Positions 1 through 6,928 of a stretch of 64,000 nucleotides of DNA are shown one piece after another. The notes below the pieces were generated by a model. That model saw only the letters and a list, made by a program, of their open reading frames with translations, searched no databases and was not told the DNA's origin. Position numbers and translations under genes: made by a program. Location of the stretch: assembly GCA_963800135.1 (NCBI GenBank), contig CAWCZR010000012.1, forward strand, positions 1 through 64,000, read 5' to 3'. This DNA comes from DASPSM01 sp963800135. GTDB taxonomy: Bacteria > Planctomycetota > Planctomycetia > Planctomycetales > Planctomycetaceae. Position 1 is the stretch's first letter. The number at the start of each line of letters is the position of its first letter.

Positions 1-154
1 CGAGATTCATCCCCCGTTCGCGTTGCACGAACCGCCACAGCACGGGGACGGGAATCCCCGCCTCAACCGCCAGGGCGTTGATCGTCCGCGGGTCGGCTTT
101 GATCGCTTTCCTCAGTGCCCGGACGATCGGCCGTTCGCTCTTGGTCGCTGTCAT
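1..154 (-). CDS. Partial HTH (XRE-like) DNA-binding protein
   Basis: The open frame starts at ATG 154-152 and runs off the left edge, leaving about 51 residues. The segment 'RTINALAVEAGIPVPVLWRF' looks like the helix-turn-helix of the short Cro/XRE-type proteins often found beside planctomycete mobile elements; this is inference from pattern only. A GGAGG sits directly against the ATG, which is too close for an ideal ribosome-binding site, so the true start could differ. It lies 72 bases downstream of the recombinase gene on the same strand, so the two may be co-transcribed. A role as a regulator of the element is plausible but unproven. Confidence 0.5.
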   Translation of the reverse strand, partial: MTATKSERPIVRALRKAIKADPRTINALAVEAGIPVPVLWRFVQRERGMNL

Positions 155-226
155 CCTCCAAGTGCTCCTGTAGTGCGCGCAGTCGGTCCGGGCTCAACAA
201 TCGCTTCCACCGCCGAACGGCAGCCC

Positions 227-913
227 TCAGGCCGCGTTCCGGTCGAGGATGCCGCGGATCGTCGTGTGCTGCCAAGGTTTGCCCTCTTTCGTTGGCACGC
301 CCTCACGGTTGAGTGCCGCCGCGATCTTCCGCAACGAAAGCCCACTGGCCCGGAGTCCGTCGATCTCGCGAAGGATGGCTTGTTCGGTCGGGTCCTCGAC
401 GAGCAACACGCCATCGTCGGCCAACCGAAAGCCGAAGGGGATGCGGCCCGAGATCCGCTGTCCCTTGCTCCGCTTGTGCCTCAACGCGTCGCGGGTCCTC
501 TCGCCGATCGCCTCCCGTTCCCACTGGCCAACGGACATCAGCACGTTCAGCACGAGCCGGCCGGCCGCCGATCTCGTGTCGATCGAGTCGGCAACGGAAA
601 ACAGCTGCCTCCCGGCCCGCTCACCGAAATAGAGGTCAATCAGCCCGTTCCAGTCCTTCACCGATCGGCTCAACCGGTCGAGTTTCGCGATCAGCAGCCC
701 GTCGGCCTGGCCGGCCTTCAATAGCTCGAGCGCCCGCTGCAATCCGGGCCTCTTAAGCGACTTGGCCGACTCGCCGGCGTCCTCGATCATCTCGACGATC
801 TCAAGGCCGTAGAGGGCCGCGTAGGCGGTCAGTTTCTCAGCCTGGGCCGCCAAGCTTACCCCTGTTGCCGCTTGTTCGTCGGTTGACACACGTGTGTAGC
901 CTATGACCTTCAT
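227..913 (-). CDS. Serine recombinase (resolvase/invertase family)
   Basis: This 228-residue protein should cut and rejoin DNA through a serine nucleophile. The N-terminal resolvase domain opens with 'YTRVSTDEQ' (nucleophile Ser10) and carries the family's 'KLDRLSRS' arginine motif near residue 76. The C-terminal part ('LSLRKIAAALNREGVPTKEG') matches the start of the recombinase/HTH region. It is longer than a simple resolvase (about 185 residues) but far shorter than large phage serine integrases (450 or more), so it resembles the mid-sized recombinases of islands. The ATG at 913 lies just beside two palindromes (931-972) that could be its operator or recombination subsites. I infer a role in moving or resolving the island. 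Confidence 0.85.
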   Translation of the reverse strand: MKVIGYTRVSTDEQAATGVSLAAQAEKLTAYAALYGLEIVEMIEDAGESAKSLKRPGLQRALELLKAGQADGLLIAKLDRLSRSVKDWNGLIDLYFGERAGRQLFSVADSIDTRSAAGRLVLNVLMSVGQWEREAIGERTRDALRHKRSKGQRISGRIPFGFRLADDGVLLVEDPTEQAILREIDGLRASGLSLRKIAAALNREGVPTKEGKPWQHTTIRGILDRNAA

Positions 914-930
914 ACCGTTCGCCTTGAATG

Positions 931-972
931 TTACCGACTGGTAATGTCAGATTCCATATTACCAAACGGTAA
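931..972. promoter_or_regulatory. Twin palindromes TTACC-N4-GGTAA upstream of the recombinase
   Basis: Two copies of the 14-base palindrome TTACC-N4-GGTAA lie at 931-944 (spacer GACT) and 959-972 (spacer AAAC). Their centres are 28 bases apart, close to a whole number of helical turns (2.7). The first begins 17 bases upstream of the recombinase start codon. They could be operators for the recombinase or for a neighbouring HTH regulator, or crossover subsites of a res-like site. The sequence alone cannot decide. Confidence 0.55.
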
Positions 973-1077
973 AACGGCAGGAATGGATCATCGGAAACTG
1001 GACGTGACGGTCAAAATTGGGCGTGAGGGGTCGGTTAAGCACAGCGTGCCCGCCCCGTCAGGCCCTCTCAGGTCTCC
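973..1077. other. Short intergenic stretch, no gene seen
   Basis: About 100 bases between the palindromes and the stop of the small gene ending at 1078. No recognisable gene or terminator was found. Confidence 0.4.
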
Positions 1078-1281
1078 TCATCGGCCGGGAAGCGCTCGAG
1101 TGCGATCCATCCCCGGCGGAAACCAAGGCCGCGTCGGCAGTCGGCGCTCCGCCTCTTGCTCCGGCGTCCAGGTCTCTTGGATCTTCCGGCATGCAGCCCG
1201 AATCTCCTCCGGTGACGGGAGGTAGAGCGGCCGCGGGCTCGACGTTCCGTCGGTGTCCTGTCGATTTGGCTTCCGTGTCAT
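1078..1281 (-). CDS. Small conserved-looking protein, function unknown
   Basis: A 67-residue frame starts at ATG 1281-1279, which overlaps the HNH gene's stop as ATGA, so translation is probably coupled. The central 'SPEEIRAACRKIQETWTPEQ' and the following basic segment resemble short proteins that I associate with planctomycete mobile regions; that recognition is from memory and unverified. The protein is hydrophilic, with no membrane segment, signal peptide or cysteine pair. A longer frame upstream exists, but the overlap with the HNH stop makes 1281 the better start. It is the last gene of the operon 2307-1078. Confidence 0.55.
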   Translation of the reverse strand: MTRKPNRQDTDGTSSPRPLYLPSPEEIRAACRKIQETWTPEQEAERRLPTRPWFPPGMDRTRALPGR

Positions 1282-1631
1282 GCACCGGAGTATCGTTTGT
1301 CCGTTGCGGATTCGGCAGAGGGCGAACAGCCCCGCAAGTAGACCCGCTGCCACTCGCTGATCGTCCGGGGCCCTTTCGCGTGGTCGCACCCACGACAGCA
1401 GAGCATGGCGTTGCTGGGCTGATTGCTGCCGCCCTGGCTGCGCGGTGTCGCGTGATCTAAAACGCCAGCGTCCGGGCAAGCCAGCGGCCGCCGGCAATAA
1501 GCGCAGTGCGGGTCCTCCATGTATAACTCGAGCCGCAGCATCCGCCGCACCGTGCGCCGGCTGCGAAGCCACAGCTCCATGCGGCGGGTCGTGTGAATCT
1601 CGGGATTGATGATCGGCAGGAGGTGCATCAT
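1278..1631 (-). CDS. HNH endonuclease
   Basis: This 117-residue protein carries the HNH nuclease fold: a CAYC zinc knuckle at 43-46, 'LDHATPRSQGGSN' (Asp59-His60) at 58-70, Asn74 and a CCRGC-DH segment at 78-84. HNH enzymes cut DNA using one metal at the beta-beta-alpha site; the paired cysteines probably bind a structural zinc. Its size fits the small free-standing HNH proteins of phages and integrative elements. It overlaps the upstream gene by ATGA at 1628-1631 and the downstream gene by ATGA at 1278-1281, which points to one coupled operon. Its target is unknown; roles in element mobility or restriction are equally possible. Confidence 0.8.
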   Translation of the reverse strand: MMHLLPIINPEIHTTRRMELWLRSRRTVRRMLRLELYMEDPHCAYCRRPLACPDAGVLDHATPRSQGGSNQPSNAMLCCRGCDHAKGPRTISEWQRVYLRGCSPSAESATDKRYSGA

Positions 1632-1870
1632 GCGAGCACGACCTGATCAGTCGGGATGATCATTCCAGGGCAGGCGGAAAAGGGCGCTCGATTGGGCGGA
1701 TCGACGCGCAGGCCAGCGCCGGGAATTTCTCGGCACCACTCGCGAGGTATGTGGTAAACCCTGACCGTCACCCCGTATCTGTTCGGGACGTTCCAGATCA
1801 GGCTGCCCCGGAAATTGTCCGCCGCGATGCCGGAAGAGGCGATCGCAGCGCCAGGATCCGAGACAGCCAA
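1628..1870 (-). CDS. Small protein of unknown function
   Basis: The frame opens after an in-frame TGA and its first usable start is TTG at 1870, giving 80 residues. Its stop overlaps the HNH start codon by four bases, the main reason to believe it is a gene. The residues 'YGVTVRVYHIPREW' look like a beta-hairpin of a compact domain, but I recognise no family. It has no membrane segment or cysteine motif. The start is uncertain because TTG is weak and no clear ribosome-binding site precedes it. Confidence 0.4.
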   Translation of the reverse strand: MAVSDPGAAIASSGIAADNFRGSLIWNVPNRYGVTVRVYHIPREWCREIPGAGLRVDPPNRAPFSACPGMIIPTDQVVLA

Positions 1871-1892
1871 CTGCGACGATTCATTTCATAGC

Positions 1893-2307
1893 TCATTGGG
1901 GTTTCAACCTTTCTTTGAAAAAACAAGGGGCGGATCGGCCGACCGCGCCCCCTGGATCCGAGTCGCGCCGGCTAAAAGCGCTTCCGGGATCGTTCGCGCG
2001 AATCATACTGGCACCGCGTTTCCGGCGAGCAGCTTCATTGAAAGTGATTTCGAGGGAATGGCGTTCTAGCTCGGTCGCACCTCGATAGGCCTCCCCGTCG
2101 GCAATCCACGTCTCGGGATTCACAAGGACGGGCTCGCCGTTTTGTACCGTGGCCTCGCACCACAAGCGCCTGGGGCTGCGTCGAAAGAGATTGACGGCCT
2201 GTTCGATCTTCGCAGCCTGGTCCTCGGCAACTTCGCGCACCTCGGCGGTCAGCAACGAGAGAGCCGCTTGTATTGCCGCTGGGCGATTCGATCGACGTCG
2301 CGAGACA
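1893..2307 (-). CDS. Hypothetical protein, about 138 residues
   Basis: I choose ATG 2307-2305 as the start because GGGAGG lies about six bases upstream; a GTG at 2315 would overlap that site. The N-terminal half is predicted helical and rich in Ala, Glu and Arg ('LSLLTAEVREVAEDQAAK'), and the C-terminal part is basic and of low complexity. I recognise no domain. It is the first gene of the minus-strand set leading into the HNH nuclease (gap 22 bases to the next frame). The last 40 residues look unlike a folded domain, so a frameshift near the 3' end is possible. Confidence 0.5.
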
Positions 2308-2447
2308 TGGGACACCTCCCAAAAGAGAAAGCCGCAACGTCGCTGGTGCTGGCAGCAACGCGCGGCCTTCCGATTCGGCCGAAGCCGACTTCAATCCAAC
2401 TGGGTTCGTGCCGGTCTCCAGCACCGACCAGACTTTACCATCACCCA

Positions 2448-2529
2448 TTGGGATACCAGTGGGATGCCACGGCGTCAAGCCCCTGTTGAATGCTTCCGGC
2501 CGACCGGTTAGAAACCCTTTGGGATACCA
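2448..2529. repeat. Repeated TTGGGATACCA boxes before a small plus-strand gene
   Basis: TTGGGATACCA occurs at 2448-2458 and again at 2519-2529, with a variant GGGATGCCA at 2461-2469 directly after the first. The second copy ends 11 bases before the start codon at 2541 and overlaps its ribosome-binding region. Spacing and position suit operator sites for the ribbon-helix-helix-like protein encoded there, a family that usually represses its own promoter. Inference only. Confidence 0.4.
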
Positions 2530-2540
2530 AGGGGAACCTC

Positions 2541-2714
2541 ATGGCGAAGAAGGCCAAATCGCAGCAGCCAAAAGAACTCCGGTTGAACGTCCGGGCGACG
2601 CCCGCCGAACTGGCCCTGTGGACGGAAGCTTCAGAAAGCGACGGCCGCAAAATGGCCGGGTGGGTGAAATGGACTCTGACCCGGGCCGCGAAATCGCAGC
2701 TCGGGAAACAATGA
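2541..2714 (+). CDS. Ribbon-helix-helix-like small DNA-binding protein
   Basis: A 57-residue basic protein starts at ATG 2541, preceded by AAGGGGAA at a normal distance. The core 'LRLNVRATPAELALWTEA' followed by 'GWVKWTLTRAAK' has the strand-helix-helix pattern of RHH/MobC-like and antitoxin-like proteins: a short beta strand of alternating hydrophobics, then two helices with a conserved Trp. Such proteins bind operators as dimers and often regulate plasmid or island genes. No toxin gene is recognisable next to it, so I prefer an auto-regulator or mobilisation accessory role over an antitoxin. A longer in-frame start at 2490 lacks a ribosome-binding site. Confidence 0.6.
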   Translation: MAKKAKSQQPKELRLNVRATPAELALWTEASESDGRKMAGWVKWTLTRAAKSQLGKQ

Positions 2715-2778
2715 TGCTCCCCAAGCTCATCGCCCTGTTGATCTTCGGTCCCGGTCGGCCATCATCAGGAGCCCTGAC

Positions 2779-3309
2779 ATGCAAGAACGGTTTTGGAGGA
2801 TCGTCGCGATAGTCGAGTGCGCCGCACTGCTGTACATCGGACACGGACTGCACGGTACGCAGCCGCTCGGCATTCCGTCGCTCGAAAACAGGGCGGAGGC
2901 CCGCGGGATCGCATGGGACCCAGAATATCCCGAGATGTTTACGGCGAGCGAGGACGGTCGGATCGTCTATACCTGGAAGCGATTCAAAGACGTCCGCGAA
3001 GGTGCGACTGTGGTAGGGACGTGGGCCGCACCGCAGCCCCATCAGAAGGCCGGCGCATGGCTCCCGGACAGCCTCGTTTCCAGGGTGGTCAGCCGCAGCC
3101 TCTCCCGGCTCCCGCCCCCGTCAAATAGCTGGATGTGTCAACTCAGCGGCACCGGTCCCGGTCCGTCTGGAATTTTCAAACTGACCCACTACCCAAGATT
3201 CGCCTGGCGGGCATCGACGCGCCCGACTGTGGAAGCCGACGCCCGCGAGCATCGACGGGGACTCTGGGTCGATCGCGACCCGGTGCCGCCGTATGTCGCT
3301 CTGGCATGA
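2779..3309 (+). CDS. Doubtful ORF with N-terminal membrane segment
   Basis: The first 70 residues look protein-like: 'RIVAIVECAALLYIGHGL' is a hydrophobic helix suitable for a membrane anchor, followed by an acidic, aromatic stretch. After about residue 85 the composition becomes Arg/Pro-rich and the frame one base over gives a Pro/Gln-rich tail ending at 3128, so a frameshift near 3030 is likely and the real end is probably 3128. No family is recognised. A single-pass exported or membrane-tethered small protein is the most that can be said. Confidence 0.3.
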   Translation: MQERFWRIVAIVECAALLYIGHGLHGTQPLGIPSLENRAEARGIAWDPEYPEMFTASEDGRIVYTWKRFKDVREGATVVGTWAAPQPHQKAGAWLPDSLVSRVVSRSLSRLPPPSNSWMCQLSGTGPGPSGIFKLTHYPRFAWRASTRPTVEADAREHRRGLWVDRDPVPPYVALA

Positions 3310-3519
3310 GATTCTATCCCTACGTCTCGCCCCGGCAGGTTCGCGGTACCACCTTCAGCCAATCAACATGACCCCGGCGATGAGGGGGCGTGGCAGGCTG
3401 GTTAAAAAGAACGTCGCCCACCAGACACCTTTAAAAGCGCCCCTCACAACCATCTTTTAGCAAGCCAGGCGGTGATCCGATGACCGACAAGCCGGACGGT
3501 AATAATTGACGAGCAGCGT
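3310..3519. other. Intergenic, nothing recognised
   Basis: About 210 bases with lower GC than the flanks. No gene, terminator or repeat is convincing. It precedes the chain of tiny plus-strand frames. Confidence 0.3.
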
Positions 3520-3660
3520 ATGCGTTGGTGGCAATTGTTGCTGTTCTTGTCTGTCGTATGGTGCCTCTGCGTCGTTGCAGCAGTGACGGGGATCCGCCTT
3601 AAGGATGCTCTTGATCCCTTACCGACGGTAGCCGCCGTGGCAATTCCTCATGTGCTATGA
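3520..3660 (+). CDS. Tiny membrane protein (46 residues)
   Basis: ATG 3520 opens a 46-residue frame starting 'MRWWQLLLFLSVVWCLCVV', a single strong transmembrane helix, followed by a short polar tail. Its TGA (3658-3660) overlaps the next ATG as ATGA, the usual sign of translational coupling. It has no known family; in mobile regions such single-helix proteins are often lysis, toxin or signalling peptides, but nothing specific supports any of these here. Confidence 0.4.
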   Translation: MRWWQLLLFLSVVWCLCVVAAVTGIRLKDALDPLPTVAAVAIPHVL

Positions 3661-3929
3661 TTCCGATTCCCGTGATGGCATTTTGGGGCGCAGCAAAGTT
3701 CACTGATCTTTTCGTGGACCCTTGGGGCACAATTGTCGTTGCGTCCGTTCACGCAGCATTTGCAGTGGCGCTTATCGCTTCGATCGTGCGCGACCGCTGG
3801 CGATTAATGCGGCATCGGTGCGGCGCGTTTGATCGCAATCAGCAACACAACTCGCACCCACTACCCAAGGACGGAATGATCAAGCCGCCCATCAGGCGGC
3901 TTTTTCATTGCGCTTTCCCGCTAGAATGA
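3657..3929 (+). CDS. Small membrane protein, coupled to the preceding frame
   Basis: This frame starts inside the upstream stop (ATGA at 3657-3660). The region 'TIVVASVHAAFAVALIASIV' forms one clear transmembrane helix and an N-terminal hydrophobic patch may form another. The last 20 residues are encoded by a rho-independent terminator (3882-3905), so the functional protein may be shorter or the stop misplaced by an indel. The family is not recognised. Together with the 46-residue neighbour it looks like a two-gene membrane unit. Confidence 0.4.
   Translation: MIPIPVMAFWGAAKFTDLFVDPWGTIVVASVHAAFAVALIASIVRDRWRLMRHRCGAFDRNQQHNSHPLPKDGMIKPPIRRLFHCAFPLE
3882..3905 (+). terminator. Rho-independent terminator
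   Basis: Inverted arms AGCCGCC (3883-3889) and GGCGGCT (3895-3901) enclose a five-base loop and run into a TTTTT tract on the plus strand. This fits termination of the small plus-strand membrane genes. Confidence 0.7.
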
Positions 3930-3933
3930 CCGC

Positions 3934-4038
3934 ATGATGCGACTGCCTAATCGCCGTGAGGCACTCGTGCTCGTCCTAATCGGCCTGGTGATTCTGGCGG
4001 TTGCTTTTGTCAAATACATCTTGCCGCTGCCGGAATGA
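3934..4038 (+). CDS. Tiny single-helix membrane peptide (34 residues)
   Basis: A frame at ATG 3934 encodes 34 residues with the hydrophobic core 'VLVLIGLVILAVAFV' after a basic start and before 'KYILPLPE', a textbook single membrane helix with a positive N-terminus. It follows the terminator by 28 bases, so it would need its own promoter. Unknown function; composition far from random for this GC content is the main support. Confidence 0.3.
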   Translation: MMRLPNRREALVLVLIGLVILAVAFVKYILPLPE

Positions 4039-4042
4039 CGGC

Positions 4043-4147
4043 ATGAGCGACGAACCATACTACCGTGGTTATTTCGGCATCAAGGCTGTCCACACATCCG
4101 GATTGGCTTGGTGGCTTGGACACCGATGCCTAATGGCATTCGGATGA
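4043..4147 (+). CDS. Tiny ORF (34 residues), unknown
   Basis: ATG 4043 lies four bases after the preceding stop and encodes 34 residues beginning 'MSDEPYYRGYFGIK'. It is rich in aromatic residues and could be a short cargo peptide or the start of a frameshifted gene. The tight spacing to its neighbour is the only strong support. Confidence 0.22.
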   Translation: MSDEPYYRGYFGIKAVHTSGLAWWLGHRCLMAFG

Positions 4148-4276
4148 CGATCCGTCGCCCCGAGCACGCTGACAAATTTCCGACGCGATCGGAACGCAGG
4201 TCGCACTGGGAAGCATGCCACCGGAAATGGGACAGCCCGATTCATCTATAGCGTTGAGGTTTTTCGCTGAATTCCC

Positions 4277-4486
4277 GTGCCAATCGCTCAAAATCGCTTT
4301 TCAAGCGGAGCCATTACCCGAGGAACGCCCTGGCGCGGCAATGACAAGCTGCTGATTTGCTGCGGGGTCAACAGTGCGCAGGTTCGCTACTTGGCCAGCG
4401 AGCCGGTCCGCCGCTCGTGGGATTTCTCGTTTAAGCCGACGCTCACGGCCGAAGAGCTGTTCGATTGGCTTGCCTCCCGCGATTAG
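4277..4486 (+). CDS. Small hypothetical protein (69 residues)
   Basis: A GTG-started frame of 69 residues ends 'TLTAEELFDWLASRD', an amphipathic helix typical of a folded C-terminus. No clear ribosome-binding site precedes GTG 4277. Its stop overlaps the end of the minus-strand gene 4483-4695, making the pair convergent. No family recognised. Confidence 0.35.
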   Translation: MPIAQNRFSSGAITRGTPWRGNDKLLICCGVNSAQVRYLASEPVRRSWDFSFKPTLTAEELFDWLASRD

Positions 4487-4695
4487 TTGGACTCCGACGA
4501 ATGGTCGACTGCGCCTTGGCAGTCGCCGGACGGCCGACGGGCGGGCTCTTGCAATCGAATTTGAACGACGTGAACGCAACGCAGGCCGAACCGCAGCAGC
4601 GCCTTCAACGCCTTTCGTAGCCGGACGGCGGCCGGAGCCGACCAGCCAGGTGTCGATTCAATGGTCAGTTGGAATCGCTCAGGACCGCCGGTCAT
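4483..4695 (-). CDS. Small protein typical of planctomycete islands
   Basis: A 70-residue frame starts at ATG 4695. The pattern 'FQLTIEST' followed by 'PAAVRLRKALKALLRFGLRC' (beta strand, then a basic helix) resembles short uncharacterised proteins that I associate with integrase-rich planctomycete regions; this is recognition by pattern, not a search result. The Arg/Lys/Leu helix could bind nucleic acid. It lies between the iteron-like repeats (4718-4882) and the convergent small gene. Confidence 0.45.
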   Translation of the reverse strand: MTGGPERFQLTIESTPGWSAPAAVRLRKALKALLRFGLRCVHVVQIRLQEPARRPSGDCQGAVDHSSESN

Positions 4696-4717
4696 TTGAA
4701 GTCATCCCAGCCATCCG

Positions 4718-4882
4718 GTTGACCAACTCCGTCTGAGCCAGTCGCGTTGGTTGTCCGACCTGACTGACCACCACCACCGCGACCCCCCTTTAGGGGGCGC
4801 GTGTGGAGTTGGTCGTCGGCCAACGCGACTCCACCAACTTGGTCACCAACTGCAGTCGAGTTGGTCACGTCGAGTTGGTCGC
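4718..4882. repeat. Cluster of GTTGGTC / GACCAAC repeats
   Basis: GTTGGTC occurs at 4808-4814, 4859-4865 and 4875-4881, CTTGGTCACC at 4839, GTTGACCAAC at 4718-4727, and related GCGTTGGTTGTC at 4744 and CCAACGCGACTCC near 4820. A CCCCC-TTTA-GGGGG hairpin sits at 4784-4797. The cluster overlaps the 3' end of the RepA-like ATPase gene. Short, irregularly spaced direct and inverted copies beside a replication-type ATPase suggest iterons or an operator. Confidence 0.45.
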
Positions 4883-6301
4883 CACGGGCGAATATGCTGC
4901 GGCGGAAAATTCGGTGTCGGGGTGTTGGTGGTTGTCCTCTTTGCCGGCCTCGAGCAGTCTCGCTTTCACGAGCCGTGCGATCGCCCGGTTCGCCCGCCCC
5001 TCACTGAAGGTCTTCTGGGCAATCTCTCCCCGGGTCATCCATGTCTCGCACACCGCGAGCACAGCGTCGTCGGCTTCCCGGTCCTTGGCTGACTGGTTGT
5101 CGTCGCCCCGCGTCGGCTGGCGCTTCAATTTCGATGTGTCGACCGTGCTGTCCGGAACCCATACCGGGAATTGCCAGACCAAAGCGATCGGCTCAATCGG
5201 CTTGAACGAGCGGACGGCAGCCTCTAACACGAACGTGTCCGCGCTCTCATGTTCGCGCAGAGCGATGTGCGTGTCGGCGGCTCGTGATTGGGCTCCGCCC
5301 CCCGCCGATGTCCGTTACACGTTTTTCGCTCTGGTCACCCTTCGTTGAGTGGTGGACATTGAAAACGCTCGCCTCGAGCATCTCGGCCCACCGATCCTCT
5401 TCGTTGTAAAACGCGGCCTCAGCGGCGTTATCGTTCTCGCTGGTGCCGACCGGTAGTGCCCTGTACTTTGCATCGAGGATGACGCACGAAAAAAAACGGG
5501 CCGGCACGCGGTTCAGCCTGGCCCGATCGCGTAGACGTCCATCCCCCTTCCGCGGAACGGCCAGACTGTGAGGAAGTCGACGAAGTCATCGAGCCGCAGC
5601 CCCATTGTCTTTCCAACCTTTTGCAGCCGGTCCGCAATAGTCGCCTTATGCAGCTCATTGTCGATGAGAAGCACTCGGCCGGCCCGTGTCGGAAATCCGA
5701 ACCAGTCACGACCGGTGATGATTGAGAGCGCCAGACCATACGAGAGCCAGCTTTTCCCGACCTTAGTCGGCGCAATCAGGTTCGCCACTTCTCCACGGCG
5801 AACCAAACCGTCGACGAGCGGCTCGGCGAGATTGGGGTATGCCTCAATCAGCGATCGCAGCGTGAAAGAGTCCCGGTCGGGTAAGTGTAGGTCGGCGAAA
5901 TCCGCCTGCCCAATCAGGGAGCTAAGGTCGCGAGACTCATCATCTGCCGTATCGGCAAGTAATAAAGCCCGCTCTTTCAGTAACCGGCGCCGGGATTTTT
6001 CTTTGACGATGCCGGCGTAGTACGACAACAAAATCACGTCCGGTTCACGGACGGCAATCTCATCGAAGATCACCTGGCCGCCGACTGCTGAATACAACTC
6101 AGCGTGCTCTTCCGTCTCCAGAAAATGCCGAACGGTCGAGAGCGACAGCGGGGCATTCGCCAGTTTGATGGCCTCTACAACGCCAAAGAGTGCCAGTGCC
6201 TTAGGGCTATAGAAGTCCGTCCGGTCGATTCCCGCGGTCGCCCAGCAGCCCGGCTTAAAAATCTCGCAGGCGATGACCGACAGTTCGGCCTGCGGATCCA
6301 C
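4865..6301 (-). pseudogene. DnaB-N / AAA (RepA-like) ATPase, two compensating frameshifts
   Basis: Three pieces make one protein of about 478 residues. Piece one (from GTG 6301) has a DnaB N-terminal-like helical domain (residues 1-100) and an AAA core with Walker A 'APTKVGKSW' at 177-185 and 'VLLIDNE' near 210. Piece two supplies 'CVILDAKYRALP' and the family hallmark 'HHSTKGDQSEKRVTD'. Piece three (from about 5290) supplies 'FVLEAAVRSFKPIEP' and a winged-helix-like C-terminus. The first shift (near 5515) is a lost base at GGC-TGA; the second (near 5292) is an extra G in a six-G run. The second restores the first frame. RepA/DnaB-like ATPases act as hexameric helicases or initiators on plasmids and islands. 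Either a decayed gene or assembly errors. Confidence 0.75.
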
Positions 6302-6522
6302 CGGGGAAGCCTCAGCGCGACCCTCTCGAATCGCGAGAGTGTACTGTGGACCCCGTTTGGCGCGGCGAGGGCATCGATCACGAGCGCCGCCCCCGCTGCC
6401 GCCGCGGCCCGATGGCCATTCCTGCCACCGACCGGACGTCGATCACCTTCAAAATCTTCCGTGGCACGATCCACGCTCGGCCTCCCTGCAACTCCCATCG
6501 CCGAACCGCCCGGGCAATCACC
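6302..6522. other. Gap between HTH gene and RepA-like ATPase
   Basis: No convincing gene is seen. A 50-residue minus-strand frame from about 6529 ('RRWELQGGRAWIVPRKILKV') could be a remnant of another HTH gene or an upstream extension of the ATPase. Evidence is too weak to call. Confidence 0.3.
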
Positions 6523-6818
6523 TTATGCATTGGCCGACAGGGGCACACCGCAGTTAGGGGAAAAACTCCGTGACCGCGAGCTGCCGCTTCCGACGTCGCG
6601 GGCGCGAGTCGGCTTGGCAGACGACCGCGCTTGCAGGAATCGCTCGAATTCTTCCGGCGCAATGCGCCACCGCGGGCGGCCGCCGCGATTTTCAGCGACG
6701 TTGACCGGCGCAGCTCGCCCCCGTTGTTGTTGATCCACGCGAGCACCTTCGCCGGCTTGACGCCGAGCAGCTTGGCGACTTGCGGTGGACTCAAGTAAGT
6801 GGCCGTGCGGTCGATCAT
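6523..6818 (-). pseudogene. Excisionase-like HTH protein, one frameshift
   Basis: ATG 6818 begins a MerR/excisionase-type helix-turn-helix: 'YLSPPQVAKLLGVKPAKVLA' followed by 'WINNNGGELR'. The matching second half, 'NVAENRGGRPRWRIAPEEFE' and 'RFLQARSS', lies one base out of frame and ends at 6523. One missing base near 6700 joins them into a protein of about 98 residues, normal for this family. Such proteins bind bent DNA near attachment sites and control the direction of integrase. Its position between the integrase genes and the RepA-like ATPase fits a recombination directionality factor or regulator. Confidence 0.65.
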
Positions 6819-6928
6819 CGACCGTAATTCAACACGGTCGGTCCACGACCGGGAATGCCGCAGGGCATCACAAAGGGCCCAAATTCGTCGAATGTTATGG
6901 GGCGCCAAATTCCCAAGGGGCGACGAAT

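Noticed and set aside
3135..3371. Frame containing 'KIRLAGIDAP', like the start of a staphylococcal-nuclease domain
   Set aside because: Only this one motif is visible; no catalytic Arg/Glu pair or remaining barrel strands follow in any frame.
4718..4882. CRISPR array
   Set aside because: The repeats are 7-10 bases, irregularly spaced and in both orientations; no cas gene is present anywhere in the window.
5290..5515. Programmed frameshifting in the first ATPase gene
   Set aside because: Similar indels affect many unrelated genes in the window, and no slippery heptamer with a downstream structure is evident.
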